From Neurospora tetrasperma FGSC 2508 (lineage: Eukaryota; Ascomycota; Sordariomycetes; Sordariales; Sordariaceae), in NCBI RefSeq assembly GCF_000213175.1, contig NW_009799103.1:2783343-2847342 (forward strand): a stretch of 64,000 nucleotides of DNA, read 5' to 3'. Positions 37,701 through 47,989 of the stretch are shown here, in pieces. A program made the translations under genes and the position numbers. The notes beneath the pieces are model-generated. The model saw only the letters and a program-made list of their open reading frames with translations. It was not told the DNA's origin and did not search any database. The number at the start of each line of letters is the position of its first letter. The first letter of the stretch is position 1.

Positions 37701-38487
37701 CACATGCTGGGCCAAACTGGACTGAGAAGGTCCTGTTGCGGCTGGCGATGCGCTTCTGCGGAGCGCTCCAGTCATCCTCGAGAATGTTCTTGATATACAT
37801 GTTGAGGGTCTGTAAAGGCGAATTGGCATAGTTCTCCTCCTTTTCTGGTGTTAGATCGCCGTAGCGTTCTGGCTCTTCCTTCTTGGCGATCGCCAAAGCG
37901 TTTCTTATCCTGTCCTTGTCCATGATCCGGTTGATCCAGGCTGTCTTCAAGTGTGGCCGCAAAACGTCGACAGAAACGGTCTGCCTGCAGAGCGAGCAGA
38001 CGTGAGTAATGCGAGTGACACGGGGATAGAATTTCGAAGCCTCAAGTGGGGAGGTCGGCCTGTCTTCCATGGCACTAGCAACATAGTGGTGAGCTTGTGC
38101 GGTATGGAGTTGGCCGCATTCGTCTTCGGGAATGGTATATCTGACAACGAAGTGGTGACGGCAAAGCTTGCACATGCAGCTTACTACGAGGGGCGCGAGC
38201 TGGGCTCGACCGTCGTGGTCGATGCCATGGCTTTGCGAGCCGATGATGACCAGTTCGTGGAGCCGGCATGACGAAGTGTCCCGGCGTGAAGGGTCTCGCA
38301 AAGAATAGCAGTCAAAGACAGGATCGCCCTCACGCAGGACGCCCTGCAACAAGTCTTGAAGCCAGCGTGAAGCCAGACGACCTGCTTTAGGGGGAAGTGG
38401 CGGGGTAGGGGCCAAGTCCACTATGACAGAGTGTCAGTATCAGCGCAGAAGTAGGTTGGGAGGTAAAAGTAGGATGATCATGGTACT
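34754..38487 (-). CDS. ubp2: Ubiquitin C-terminal hydrolase, Ubp2 type
   Basis: USP-family deubiquitinase like yeast Ubp2, which edits K63-linked ubiquitin together with Rsp5. The main exons are 38420-36504 and 36444-34754, joined across a 59-bp intron that restores SEF-CRELGSLF. The Cys box GLDNLRNTCYLNS has nucleophile C583; the His box AGHYWVWIYDF has H1113. A long N-terminal region with CxxC pairs (CMCKLC, CSLCRQ) precedes the catalytic core, and a disordered insert of about 150 residues splits it, as in Ubp2. The upstream frame has no ATG: it opens with TGGACTTGGCC right after a CATAG acceptor. A 66-bp intron (38486-38421) preceded by an A would rebuild ATG and give 1202 aa. That start is inference; a longer N-terminus from another upstream exon remains possible. 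Confidence 0.88.
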
Positions 38488-39913
38488 TTTGGGCTTTTAG
38501 AACAGCGTTATAACACCGTTTAATGCGATAACGCGGCTTCGTTCGTGTACAACCAGTGGCTGCCGGCGAGGGTTGAGGAAGGGATTCCTCTATGGCGGGG
38601 TGTGATGTGATGGTGTTGATGCCGGAGAGGATAGCAGGCTAGGTTGATGATGATGATGATGATGCAATCTAGTTGTGAATCAAACCGATAACTGGATGGT
38701 ATTGCGTGTTGAGCACGCGGATAGTGGCCGGTGTTTCCAGTAATATCCTTGATGAAGAGGGGCAATCACAGATCGTTGGACGTTGGAGTGTCCTGCGGAT
38801 GAGTGATGAAACGGCCCGGGTCCGATTGGGTAGGTATGGTGAGTTCACAGGCAGAGCACTGCAATGTGTTGGACTTCTTCGTTGCTTGTCAACGCGGTAC
38901 GGATGAGGGCGGAGGGCGGAGGGGTGGACGCCTTGTGATGGGCCCTACAATATGATGGAGGTACCTTTTGGTTGGTGGTTCAACGCAAAGAATGACTTGA
39001 GACCGTGGGAGACCAAACACGGATGGCGCGCTTGATGACTGACCGTCGTCTACTTCACTGAAAACCACCTCTAAGCACTCCTTGTCTGCGTCAGTTCAGC
39101 CAACGGATTGTGACGGCAGGCGGCATTATCTTGAATAAGGACGGCGGGGGGAAGGTGTTGTCGGGATAAATAAAGGAGCTTACCAGTTGATGGAAAGAGC
39201 ACTTGTACGGGCACATCTCTGAAGTCTCAACTGTGACGTGGGTGCCTCCAGACACTGCAGTGCAGGTACCTAGTGCAGTCCATCCAGTAAATTACAATAC
39301 CGCTCTTGTGACAACAAATTCATCAAGTTCACACAAGCGTATACCATTTCAAGACGTCAAACTCTTCTAGGCAACAAGATACATGAGCTAAAACAAAACA
39401 ACGTCTCTGTTTGTACATGACGTGAAGTTATGATGTGAGCTAGAGAAGACAAGAGAGCCATGGACGCCATGTGAACCAGAAGGCAGCGTATCTTGAGAGA
39501 AGCATACCTAGTACATATAGCATACCAGCAGTACGATATGTTGCTGGGACTGTCATGACCCCACCCTTCCATGAGCTGGGAGGGGAGCTAGAGCTGAAAC
39601 GCACGGACCAGATTACTAGGTACCCGACTCACGTATTGAGCTGCAACAGCTGCGACGGGACGGGAGAGCTCAAATGCTAGGTCGTTGGGGCAAGCGCCAT
39701 CGAACTGCGGCTCTGTCCACTGTAGCGCATCCCAGAAGTACCCTGACTGCTGCTGTGACTGCAGAGGCAATCAAATTGCAAGCTCACAACGAAAGGACTC
39801 CCCCGTCGAGTCTGGACATCACGTTTAAACCCACCACGGGCAATCAAGGCCACGCCGACGACATCTCCAAGCCCACCACCACTCTCCCTCGACCACAACC
39901 GTCCACCGTCAAG
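38488..39913. promoter_or_regulatory. Divergent promoter between Ubp2 and nuo21.3b
   Basis: 1.4 kb separating divergent genes. It contains a (GAT)n run near 38647-38664. The stretch before 39914 is CA/CC-rich, the likely leader of nuo21.3b. No other gene found. Confidence 0.5.
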
Positions 39914-40873
39914 ATGGCGCCTCAAGGGGACGACACCGTTTTTCAGCCCAAGGACGCCATCAAGTCCGGCGTCAGTGGCGCCCTGTTCAGTGGTGGAGCC
40001 GGTCTCTTGATGGCTTCCCTCCGCACTTCCATGAAGAAGAACAACGTCGGCAGCATGCACGTCTTTACCCACGGCGGAGGCACTATCATCAGCTTTAGTA
40101 CGACATGGTATCCCGTCAATTGCGCGACACAGCGCGATTAGCCCAACTAAAACAACTTGACTGACTTGTTACAATCAAAAGCTCTCGCCGGTGGTATCTA
40201 CAGATTCGCCCAACAGGCCTCGGCGAACCTGCGCGAGAAGGAAGACGGCTGGAACCATGCGATCGGTGCTTTCCTCGGTGGAAGCGTCATGGGCTTGCGA
40301 TGTACGTGTACAAGAAGGAAAACAGAACCACCCCCAACCCTGTTTATACAAGTTCCATATGACGATGCGAGCGGTACCCCATACGCGGGAACGAACTACT
40401 CCACTTGTGACCCCAGACGGACATGATTCATGTCCTTGCTTACCTGCTCACTTGCGCTACTTGCTACCTACAACAACTAATGTCTTGAATCATCACAGCT
40501 CTTCGTTTCCCCGTCATCCTCGGTTTCGGCGCCATGGCCGGCTCCGTCGTTGGTGCCTTCGCCTTCTCCGGCGGGCTAACCGGATGGGGGAGGGACCCCA
40601 ATGTCGACGAGTTCGAGAGGAAAGAGGCCATGCGTCTGAACAGGAGGAGGCCGGTCGAGGAAACCCTTGCGGAAGTTGGCGAAGGTCGGGGTAGGTCAAG
40701 TCTAATCAACCCTCTATCTCTCTTCTATGAGCAGCACACTTGCTAACCGAGCAAACCCCAACAAAGGTATCTACCCACCCGGTTACCAAGAACGCAGGCG
40801 CCAGAGACTCCTTGAGAAGTACGGAGTCGAGGTTAAGCCCGTCTCTGCGGATCCCAACGTTGCTTCTGCTTGA
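39914..40873 (+). CDS. nuo21.3b: Complex I 21.3 kDa subunit (NDUFA11/B14.7 homologue)
   Basis: Accessory membrane subunit of mitochondrial NADH:ubiquinone oxidoreductase, of the Tim17/22/23-like fold. Four exons, 39914-40097, 40182-40301, 40499-40690 and 40767-40873, give 200 aa, matching the named mass. Introns are 84, 197 and 76 bp. Glycine-rich hydrophobic segments (GVSGALFSGGAGLLMASL, AIGAFLGGSVMGL, GFGAMAGSVVGAF) are the characteristic helices with small-residue packing. The C-terminus is hydrophilic (GIYPPGYQERRRQRLLEKYG). Phases agree at all three junctions. I distinguish it from the import proteins Tim17/22/23 by its length and tail. Confidence 0.87.
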
Positions 40874-41847
40874 GAGGTGCGAAACGCTTGAAGATACAAA
40901 CATGAGGATGATGGTGATGATGATAACAGGCAAGTTGGGATATACAGACCCATGGTTTCGGGACAGCGAGGGCCCTGGAAAACAGGACTGGCCTTACAGA
41001 GACAGACATCAGGGAAGAACAGGATGGGCTTTCTTTGACTTCTTCTAATACTCATGTCCTGTGGACACAGAAGAAGGAGGACAAAAAGAGCAATGGGAAA
41101 AACTGTACCATACCATCCAATAACATGTTCTCCTTCTTAGATGATCATCATTTGGTGCCATGAGATGAGAAGCAGCGGGTGCTTGATGATTTTGGGTCAT
41201 ATATCCCCGTGGGCGACTTTAAAACAACCAAGGGTCAGTGGAACGGGGCTGGAAGGTGGTGATATGCAGATGATTAACTCCTTACCAAAGGACCAAAGTC
41301 TGTCTGAACACCAGACAGAAGACTGAAAGTCGATAGAAAAAAAAGAAGAACAACAAAGACCTTTAATCCGATATGGGTACCTCTAGGTAGGCACGCGACG
41401 GTAGAAAAGGTTCAGACTCGGAACAAAGAAGGAGCATCGACCTCCAGATGGTGTCTGAATTAATATCATCGATGACATTGCGTTCGGACAGTATGATGGT
41501 GATATAGCGGACAGAAGTAAGGGTAAATGAAAAGACAGATAGAAGTGAAGAAAGAGGTGAGAAGAGGTAGGGAGCTAGGTAAGGATAGAGGTAAGTGGTT
41601 TCGCAAGGAAATAGGTAAAGAAAGGGAGGAGAGAGAGGAGAGAGACAGGTAGTGATTGGGATTATAAGAGGGTCAGACTCCAAATGACTTGTTAAAAGAT
41701 ACGGCAGTTATCATTATCATCACGCATATACATCGTGTTGAACATTCCATATCGTAAGCACCAGATCAGACCAGTGCGATATGTATACGTATCTCGGGTA
41801 TCATGTTTCCCATCTTCCTCTCAAGGTTTACTCCTTCTCCTCTGCCC
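40874..41847. other. Intergenic between convergent genes
   Basis: Nearly 1 kb between the converging ends of nuo21.3b and the LETM1-like gene. It has GA-rich patches (41510-41650). No gene seen. Confidence 0.5.
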
Positions 41848-43356
41848 CTACTGTTTCTCGTCTGCCCCTCCTGATCCTTCTTTGACAGGAACCTCCTTAT
41901 TCTCCTCCGGCCAAGGGATACCCGGCCACAGAATCTCCGGGCACGTCCCCAACACCGCCATCCTCCTCAAACAATCCGCCCGGTCTTTGGCCAGCACAGA
42001 AGTCAAAATCACCCACTTCTCCAGCGCATACCTCAAATCACCAATCTTGCGACCTCGCACGTCGATACCCCTATCAATGCACGCCAACACCACCTCGTCG
42101 TCCTCCAGTGCCTCGACACCGCCGCCCTTCTCCAGCAGATCCGTGTCGACAGCCAGGAAGCGCATGTGCTTGTGCACACCACGTTCCCTCCCGGCGGGAC
42201 CCCACCAGCTCCTAATATCGTACGAGCGGGCGAGCACATCCAGCATGTTGAACTGCTCGCAGTCGTCGCTGAGGGGGTCGAGCTGATCCAAGGCTTCGCT
42301 GGCCGTCATGGGAAAGACGTCAATCTCCTCATGGTCGCCAAACTCCTCCCTATCGGCACGGGCTAGCTCCACCCACTCCTGCGCCTGCTCGCGGATCGGA
42401 CGCGGGTCTACCTCCTGCCCGGCCTTTATGCGCTTCTCCCTTTGCTCCTTGATGATCTCTTCGCACTGCCTGATTTCGAATTCGTACTCTTCTTTTTCCT
42501 CTTCGGTCATGTCTTCCACCTTCTTCGGTTCCCCAATAGCCTCGACGGCCTCGTCCGGGAAGCCTTCTAGCGCCTCCAAGTCCTCTTTCACCTCGTCGTT
42601 GGAAATCAACTGGTAATCGTCCGCCTCGTACACCTCTCCAACCAACTCATCCAGCGCCGCCGCTCTCCGTTCTTCTATCCGCTTGAGAATCTTGTCCACT
42701 TGCTTTGGAATCCGACACGTGTAGGGAACGATGGTGGGCACGGCCAGCACGACAAAGGGTGTGAATTCCCCGCACACAAGCAGCAGCAAGCCGAATATGG
42801 GCAGCTTGTTAAGGTCGTGTTTTACGCGCTTGTAAAGTAGTAGGGAGCCGCGCGTACGGAAGCGGAGGTAGCCGTCGATGCAGTCGGCATCGGCGAGTGG
42901 GTTCTCGGAGCGCGCGATGGGACCCTCGCCGCCTTTGCCGACGGCGCGCAGGAGCTTGAAGTTGGTAAAGACCTGGCGCAAGCCGGTCTTGTAGAAGGTC
43001 AGGTAGGCCTTGCCGGTCGCGAAGAGGTGGGAGATTGTGGAGGCGTTGGGCTGGCGCTCGGGCAGGTTGAGAGGTGGAGGGCGGGTGGTGTAGGGCGGGT
43101 TGACGCCGGATCGGGCTTGTTGTTCGAGGACATCATTTAGATTAGGCTCGTCCTGGCGGGGGAGAGTCTGTCTGAAGGCGTTGTGTGTGGTTGACGAAAA
43201 TAGGCGGACATTGCCGGTAGAGAGTTGAGAAATCGAAGGCTGCTGCTGCTGCGACTGTGCGAAGGAGAGGAGGCCCGTTGTTGACCTTAGTCGAGAGGGG
43301 GCGCTGTAAGCATGGCGGCAAGCGCTCCGGGCGCTGAGTGGTATCCTGGATATCAT
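41848..43356 (-). CDS. LETM1-domain mitochondrial inner-membrane protein
   Basis: Single-exon gene, 502 aa from ATG 43356; the frame stays open further upstream but without features. The N-terminus (MISRIPLSARSACRHAYSA) is a clear mitochondrial presequence. The LETM1-type core follows: YLRFRTRGSLLLYKRVKHDL, then one hydrophobic segment (LPIFGLLLLVCGEFTPFVV) and the conserved VPYTC. LETM1 proteins bind mitochondrial ribosomes or affect K+/H+ exchange. This one lacks EF-hands and carries a long acidic coiled-coil-like insertion (about 250-320), so it is nearer to LETMD1-like proteins than to Mdm38. The direct role is unknown. Confidence 0.83.
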   Translation of the reverse strand: MISRIPLSARSACRHAYSAPSRLRSTTGLLSFAQSQQQQPSISQLSTGNVRLFSSTTHNAFRQTLPRQDEPNLNDVLEQQARSGVNPPYTTRPPPLNLPERQPNASTISHLFATGKAYLTFYKTGLRQVFTNFKLLRAVGKGGEGPIARSENPLADADCIDGYLRFRTRGSLLLYKRVKHDLNKLPIFGLLLLVCGEFTPFVVLAVPTIVPYTCRIPKQVDKILKRIEERRAAALDELVGEVYEADDYQLISNDEVKEDLEALEGFPDEAVEAIGEPKKVEDMTEEEKEEYEFEIRQCEEIIKEQREKRIKAGQEVDPRPIREQAQEWVELARADREEFGDHEEIDVFPMTASEALDQLDPLSDDCEQFNMLDVLARSYDIRSWWGPAGRERGVHKHMRFLAVDTDLLEKGGGVEALEDDEVVLACIDRGIDVRGRKIGDLRYALEKWVILTSVLAKDRADCLRRMAVLGTCPEILWPGIPWPEENKEVPVKEGSGGADEKQ

Positions 43357-43748
43357 TGCATTCCCTGACGTATGGAATTGACCTGATAATTCGGTTGAGC
43401 GACAGGTATTGGTGTTTGTGTTGAAGAGAGAAGAAGAGATGGACAGGAAATGTTGGCCTCTTTTTTTCAGTGTGCAACCGCGCTTTACCAATTGGAGCTG
43501 GTTCTCCAAAACGACAAGTACGTAAATTACGTCAGTGTAGTAATGTGGTCCGAGCTTTGCCTCGGGATGGAGATCTGTGACGATTGATGACTCCGTTTTT
43601 AATGTTCTGATCTGAGTGGAAACTTGAAATATGCCGTACTGGATGAGAAAGTTGCTGGTACTACACTGATTGAGCAGGACGTTGTACAAAACAAATAAAC
43701 TTTAATTTCTGTATAGCTTGAATATAGTTGCTTAACTCAAAGTTCGGT
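43357..43748. other. Spacer between RidA-like and LETM1-like genes
   Basis: 392 bases between two genes on the same strand; holds the RidA 3' UTR and the promoter and leader of the LETM1-like gene. The open frame that crosses it continues the LETM1-like frame upstream without an ATG supported by conservation. Confidence 0.5.
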
Positions 43749-44288
43749 TTAAAGCTTTGCAGACGGCGCATTAAGATAAGCAGTGCACTCAATCTCGACA
43801 TCACTGCCGAAAGGCAGCTGGGCAACAGCAACGCAAGTGCGGCACTGCACATGTTTGTATGTAAGCTTCAACTCTATTTCTCATCTCGTTTTATCTATTC
43901 GTAAATACGTACCGGCTTGGGCTCAGCGGTAATAAACTCGTCATAAGCCTCGTTCATGGCAGCAAAGTTGTCCATGGTGGTAAGGAAGACGTTCACCTTG
44001 ACAACGTTCTTGAGGCTGCTGCCAGCCGCTTCGAGGACGGCCGAGAGGTTCTTGAAGACTTGTCTCTACACGTGGTAAAGAGAGCAATTTAGCACATGCC
44101 GTCTGTATTTATTCTCAACAAGGCCATACCGTCCGGTCCTTCACAGTTCCCTCGACCATCTTTCCTGTGGCGGGGTCGATACCGAGACTGCCAGAGCAGT
44201 AGACCATGCCATTGTACACAACGGCCTGGGACAGCTGCGGGATAGGCTTGGGGGCCTTGCTGGTCAAGACTGCTTTTGCGAGTGCCAT
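43749..44288 (-). CDS. RidA/YjgF/UK114 family protein
   Basis: Small enamine/imine deaminase family that removes reactive 2-aminoacrylate-type intermediates. Exons, in order, are 44288-44130, 44065-43913 and 43844-43749 (135 aa; introns 64 and 68 bp, each between whole codons). None of the exons is long enough to stand out as an ORF; the gene was found by translating the spliced strand. Landmarks: GMVYCSGSLGIDPATGKMVEG, NLSAVLEAAGSSLKNVVK, then CRTCVAVAQLPFGSDVEIE, whose R106 corresponds to the substrate-binding Arg of RidA. The protein ends in AKL, which fits the peroxisomal PTS1 consensus; no mitochondrial presequence is evident. Confidence 0.88.
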
Positions 44289-45023
44289 TGTGTCTTTGTT
44301 GATTTAGGGAGACTGGTTACAACTCGAGCAGTGCATGTAGCCGCGAGGGGAAACGTTGTTATGAGATGTCTGTGTCCCGGATGAAACTTTAACGTACAAA
44401 GTGGACTCATTGGACCTTATCACTCGCCCGCCATCCCGTGTCAGTTCTAACGCGCAGCTCTCCTGCAGCTCTAGTGGAGCCTATGATGTTGACCTTGCTG
44501 GCATCAAGCGTTTCCATCGGAAAGCCTCGGGTGGTCAAGTAACGAGCGGTGGTATCACCCCGGAACTCAACATCTGAGATTTTCAAGGCTATTCAAGGTC
44601 TAATACGTGCGGTCAATGCAGGTACAATCAATATGTCAAGACTTGGTCATAACTTATACGACACTTTGAGCTCAACATTGAAAAAGCAGAGGTGAAGGTT
44701 GTAGTCTGGGTTAGGTTCCATCTTGGAGCAGGGATCATTGTGACCCAACCCGCGCTAGGGATGATCTGCTCTTTTCATTGTCCAATCAAAGTTCAGACAA
44801 TTGCTGTGTTCATCTTGGCAGGGGCCCATTCCTTCCCCCACAGATGCAAGTGCACACATCGGGTCGGGTGCGGGCCGGTCTCGAACTTCGGGGAGGTCGG
44901 GACCCGGCTTCAAACCGAGAGAAGGAATCTCTTCTTCAAAGATAAGGTTCCCCCCTCTTTCAACTTTCCCCGTTGATTCATCTCCCACATAAACATAGCC
45001 AACCGAGGAGAACCTCCCCCAAG
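44289..45023. promoter_or_regulatory. Divergent promoter between RidA-like and ferric reductase-like genes
   Basis: 735 bases between two divergent starts. No open frame of note; presumably contains both promoters. Confidence 0.5.
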
Positions 45024-46847
45024 ATGAACTGGCCATACCAGTTCCTCGACCTCTCCCAAGCCGAGAAGCAGGCCCGCCGCCAGTCTCTCGACAGTTATGC
45101 TCTTTACGCTCAGCTATCGGCTTTGATTCCCATTGGCCTCGTGTGGCTGTACCAGACCCTCAACAAGTCCTCATCATCTCGAAAGAGGGACTACACCGCG
45201 GTCCCCAGCTCCGACTCCTTCAACACCCGGAAGCAAAGCAATTGGTGGTCCAACTTGCGCTGGTGGCTTGGCGAGGATGTCGTCGCCTTCGGAGAAGTCC
45301 TGGGTCAACGAGAACAATGGATAGGCGGCATTGTCTGGGCAGTGTGGCTGCTAGTCCTCTGCGTAGCCGGTACCGGTCGTGATTACATGCACTTGACCAA
45401 GCGCTTCGGCATCATCGCCGTCTCTCAATACCCGATGCAGTACATGCTAACCCTCAAATCCTTCAACCCCGTCTCCTGGACGCTCAAGCTCTCCCACGAG
45501 GAAACCAACCGCTGGCACCGCGTCCTCGCCCGCTGCACCGCCTTCCTGCTGAGTCTACATACCATCTTCTACTACAACTACTTCATCCAGAACCACATTC
45601 TCCTCCAAAAGCTACAGTCCCCCGTAGTCATCTACGGCATGCTCTCCTTCTTTGGTCTGAATCTGATGATCACCACGGCCATTCGCCCGCTCCGCAACCG
45701 CTCGTACCGCGTCTTCTTCGTCACCCACCTGCTCATCGCCTTGGTTTTGCCGGTCGTCCTCTGGTTCCACGCCGCTTCCAGCAGGAAATACATGCTCGAG
45801 GCCTTGGGAGTCTTTTTGGTGGACATTGGCTTCCGCAAGCGCGACACCATCACGGTCGAGACCACCATCTCAGCCATCCCTGGCACCTCTTTGATCAAAA
45901 TCCAGGTGCCCGTCCCGCGCCAGCGTCAGAACCACTTCCTCCGAGTGGCGCCGGGCGCCCACGTCTATGTTAACGTACCGCCTGCCACCCGCAGTGCTTT
46001 CCGCAGGAAGGACGTCAAGGCTGCTAATGATGCGTCTGAGATCCTGTTCGAGTTCATGTTCAACCCCTTCACCATTGCGCACGTAGACCAAGACTCGGGG
46101 GCCCTCACCCTTGTAGCTCGCCAGCGTGCGGGGCCGATGACTGCCGCTCTTGCCCGCTTTGCTTCCTCTTCTTCCTCTTCTTCTCCCTCTTCGCCAGCAG
46201 AAGAAAAGAAAGCCCTCCTCAACATTGAAGGGCCCTACGGCGCCGCCAAACATTTCCCCGCTCTATCCCTCGGCTCCGAGTTTGACCGTGTCCTCTTCAT
46301 CGCCGGCGGCGTCGGCGCCACTTTTACTATCCCACTGTACCGCGCCATCGTGGCCGAGAACCCGGAAACCAAGGTGGAAATGGTCTGGGCAGTGCGCACG
46401 GCGGGGGAAGCCACGTGGGCGGTTATCGAAAACGATGCTAGTGACATTTTGAATGATCCGAATGTGCATATTTACTTGACTGGGAACAACGGGTCTGGAT
46501 CTTCTGCACAGAAAGGAGGAGAAGGAGCAGGACTTAGTAGTGGAATCGACTCGGGTGAGAACTCGCCGTTGGTTAATCTCGGGGGAGAGGCTGGCGCTGT
46601 CGCTGTTGAGATGGATGCGTTGAGGAGGACGGTGGATGGAAGGGTTGTTTCTGGAAAGGAGCATCATCGGAGCAGACCGGATTTGAAAAAGGTGGTTGAT
46701 GAGGCTTTTGGACATGGGCCGGAGGAGCGCGTGGCGATTCTGGTGTGTGGACCGGCGAAGATGGGGAGACAGGTGAGGAGGCAGGTTGGGAGGTATGTGA
46801 GGCAGGGGAGGGAGGTGTGGTTCCATAACGAGGGCTTTGGGTTTTAG
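45024..46847 (+). CDS. Ferric-chelate reductase-like transmembrane oxidoreductase
   Basis: Intronless, 607 aa. ATG 45024 is preferred because the frame opens earlier (44973) but only this Met starts the conserved-looking N-terminus. A ferric-reductase-like membrane domain contains paired histidines (HRVLARCTAFLLSLH and HLLIALVLPVVLWFH), fitting two-heme binding. The FAD-binding region reads FNPFTIAHV, with Asn where FRE and Nox proteins usually have His (HPFT). NADPH-binding motifs are GGVGATFTIPLY and VCGPAKMG. A Gly/Ser-rich insertion of about 80 residues (from NNGSGSSAQK) lies in the NADPH domain, and a Ser run near 46160 lengthens a loop. Possible roles are metal reduction at the plasma membrane or an Aim14/Yno1-like ER oxidase; I cannot decide which. 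Confidence 0.85.
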   Translation: MNWPYQFLDLSQAEKQARRQSLDSYALYAQLSALIPIGLVWLYQTLNKSSSSRKRDYTAVPSSDSFNTRKQSNWWSNLRWWLGEDVVAFGEVLGQREQWIGGIVWAVWLLVLCVAGTGRDYMHLTKRFGIIAVSQYPMQYMLTLKSFNPVSWTLKLSHEETNRWHRVLARCTAFLLSLHTIFYYNYFIQNHILLQKLQSPVVIYGMLSFFGLNLMITTAIRPLRNRSYRVFFVTHLLIALVLPVVLWFHAASSRKYMLEALGVFLVDIGFRKRDTITVETTISAIPGTSLIKIQVPVPRQRQNHFLRVAPGAHVYVNVPPATRSAFRRKDVKAANDASEILFEFMFNPFTIAHVDQDSGALTLVARQRAGPMTAALARFASSSSSSSPSSPAEEKKALLNIEGPYGAAKHFPALSLGSEFDRVLFIAGGVGATFTIPLYRAIVAENPETKVEMVWAVRTAGEATWAVIENDASDILNDPNVHIYLTGNNGSGSSAQKGGEGAGLSSGIDSGENSPLVNLGGEAGAVAVEMDALRRTVDGRVVSGKEHHRSRPDLKKVVDEAFGHGPEERVAILVCGPAKMGRQVRRQVGRYVRQGREVWFHNEGFGF

Positions 46848-47203
46848 AGAGTGTATGAATGTTGATATCTTCTGGATAATGTTTTACGGTCGATAAGCCT
46901 GTTACCTGGACAAAGTATGCCAAATTATGAAATGCTTGATTTGGGATTTTGGCTGTGTGCTCGTATGGTAAAAGGCTTTGTAGACTGACTGGTATAAAGG
47001 CAAAGTAAGCAATATTCCAGCATTCCCTGTTTTGCCAAATTCGCTTCCCATCTTTCCCTTTTATCAGGATGACTGACCCAAAGGTACCGTGACCGTGGAA
47101 AAACGCCTAGTAAGCAATGATCCGTGAAGACCAACACGATTCTCATCCAACCATCCAATTGGATATGTTTTTGCCCATCTCCCTCCTTTTCCACTTATTT
47201 ACC
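46848..47203. other. Spacer between convergent genes
   Basis: 356 bases shared by the 3' ends of the ferric reductase-like and VanZ-like genes. Nothing recognised. Confidence 0.5.
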
Positions 47204-47989
47204 TCAATCCACCCGCTTCTTAGCAGCCCCAGCATCCTTAGTAGCGTCCCCGCTCTTACCGCCAGCACCACTTCCACCCACATCACCCACGTCATCACCA
47301 TCATCCCACGCATCAACCGCGTTCTCGTCCCAATTATCCAACTCCTCCTCAAGCGACATGTTCTTGGCCGTAGCCGTAGCCGTACCCGCAGCCGGGGAAG
47401 CCGCAGCAGCAGGAACAGAGGCAGCAGCAGCAGCAACAACAACCCCCTCCTCATGCTCCCCACTCCTCCTCACCTCCCCAAGTTCCAAATCAACATCCCC
47501 CTCAGGGATATCCTCCCCCGTAGGAACAGCCGTGTACTTTCTCACCCTCCTCCTTTCCAACATCCGTTTATGATACCACCCACACAATCCCAGCCCCAGC
47601 AAACTGCCCACCAGATTCGCCAAGATGTCATAGGGGTCAAACTCCCTGCCATTATTCGGGATCGCGGCCTGCACGAACTCGGAACCCACGCCCATGCCCA
47701 GAGTAACCACCGAAAGGGTTAAATGTAAAATGCGTCGGCGCGTGGTGTCAAGGATCCAGTAAAAGGTGACGGTCAAGAGGAAGAAGACGAAAAAGTGCAG
47801 GGTTTTGTCGTTGAGGAGGGTGCCTTGGGGCATGTGCAGCGAAGAAAGGCCGGCGTAGGCGGAGAGAAGGAGGAGGGCGGCGAAGATGCCTGTTTTTGTT
47901 TGTTAGCGGATGGATCCGACGTTATAGGCATATGGATACGATGAGGGCATGGGGGATCACGAACCGGCGAAGGGCATGCGTATCCTCAT
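47204..47989 (-). CDS. VanZ-like membrane protein
   Basis: 236-aa protein of the VanZ-like family (function in fungi unknown). Exons are 47989-47965 and 47889-47204; the 76-bp intron has the unusual donor GTTCGT and an AACAG acceptor. Without exon 1 the frame would begin at an internal Met after the first membrane segment. Four hydrophobic segments are visible: IFAALLLLSAYAGLSSL, LHFFVFFLLTVTFYWIL, LSVVTLGMGVGSEFVQA and LANLVGSLLGLGLCGW. The VanZ signature GREFDPYDILANLVGSLLG sits between the last two. The second half is hydrophilic, with an Ala-rich tract and an acidic stretch (EEELDNWDENAVDAWDDG). A TATATA motif lies about 120 bases upstream of the start (near 48110). Confidence 0.78.
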
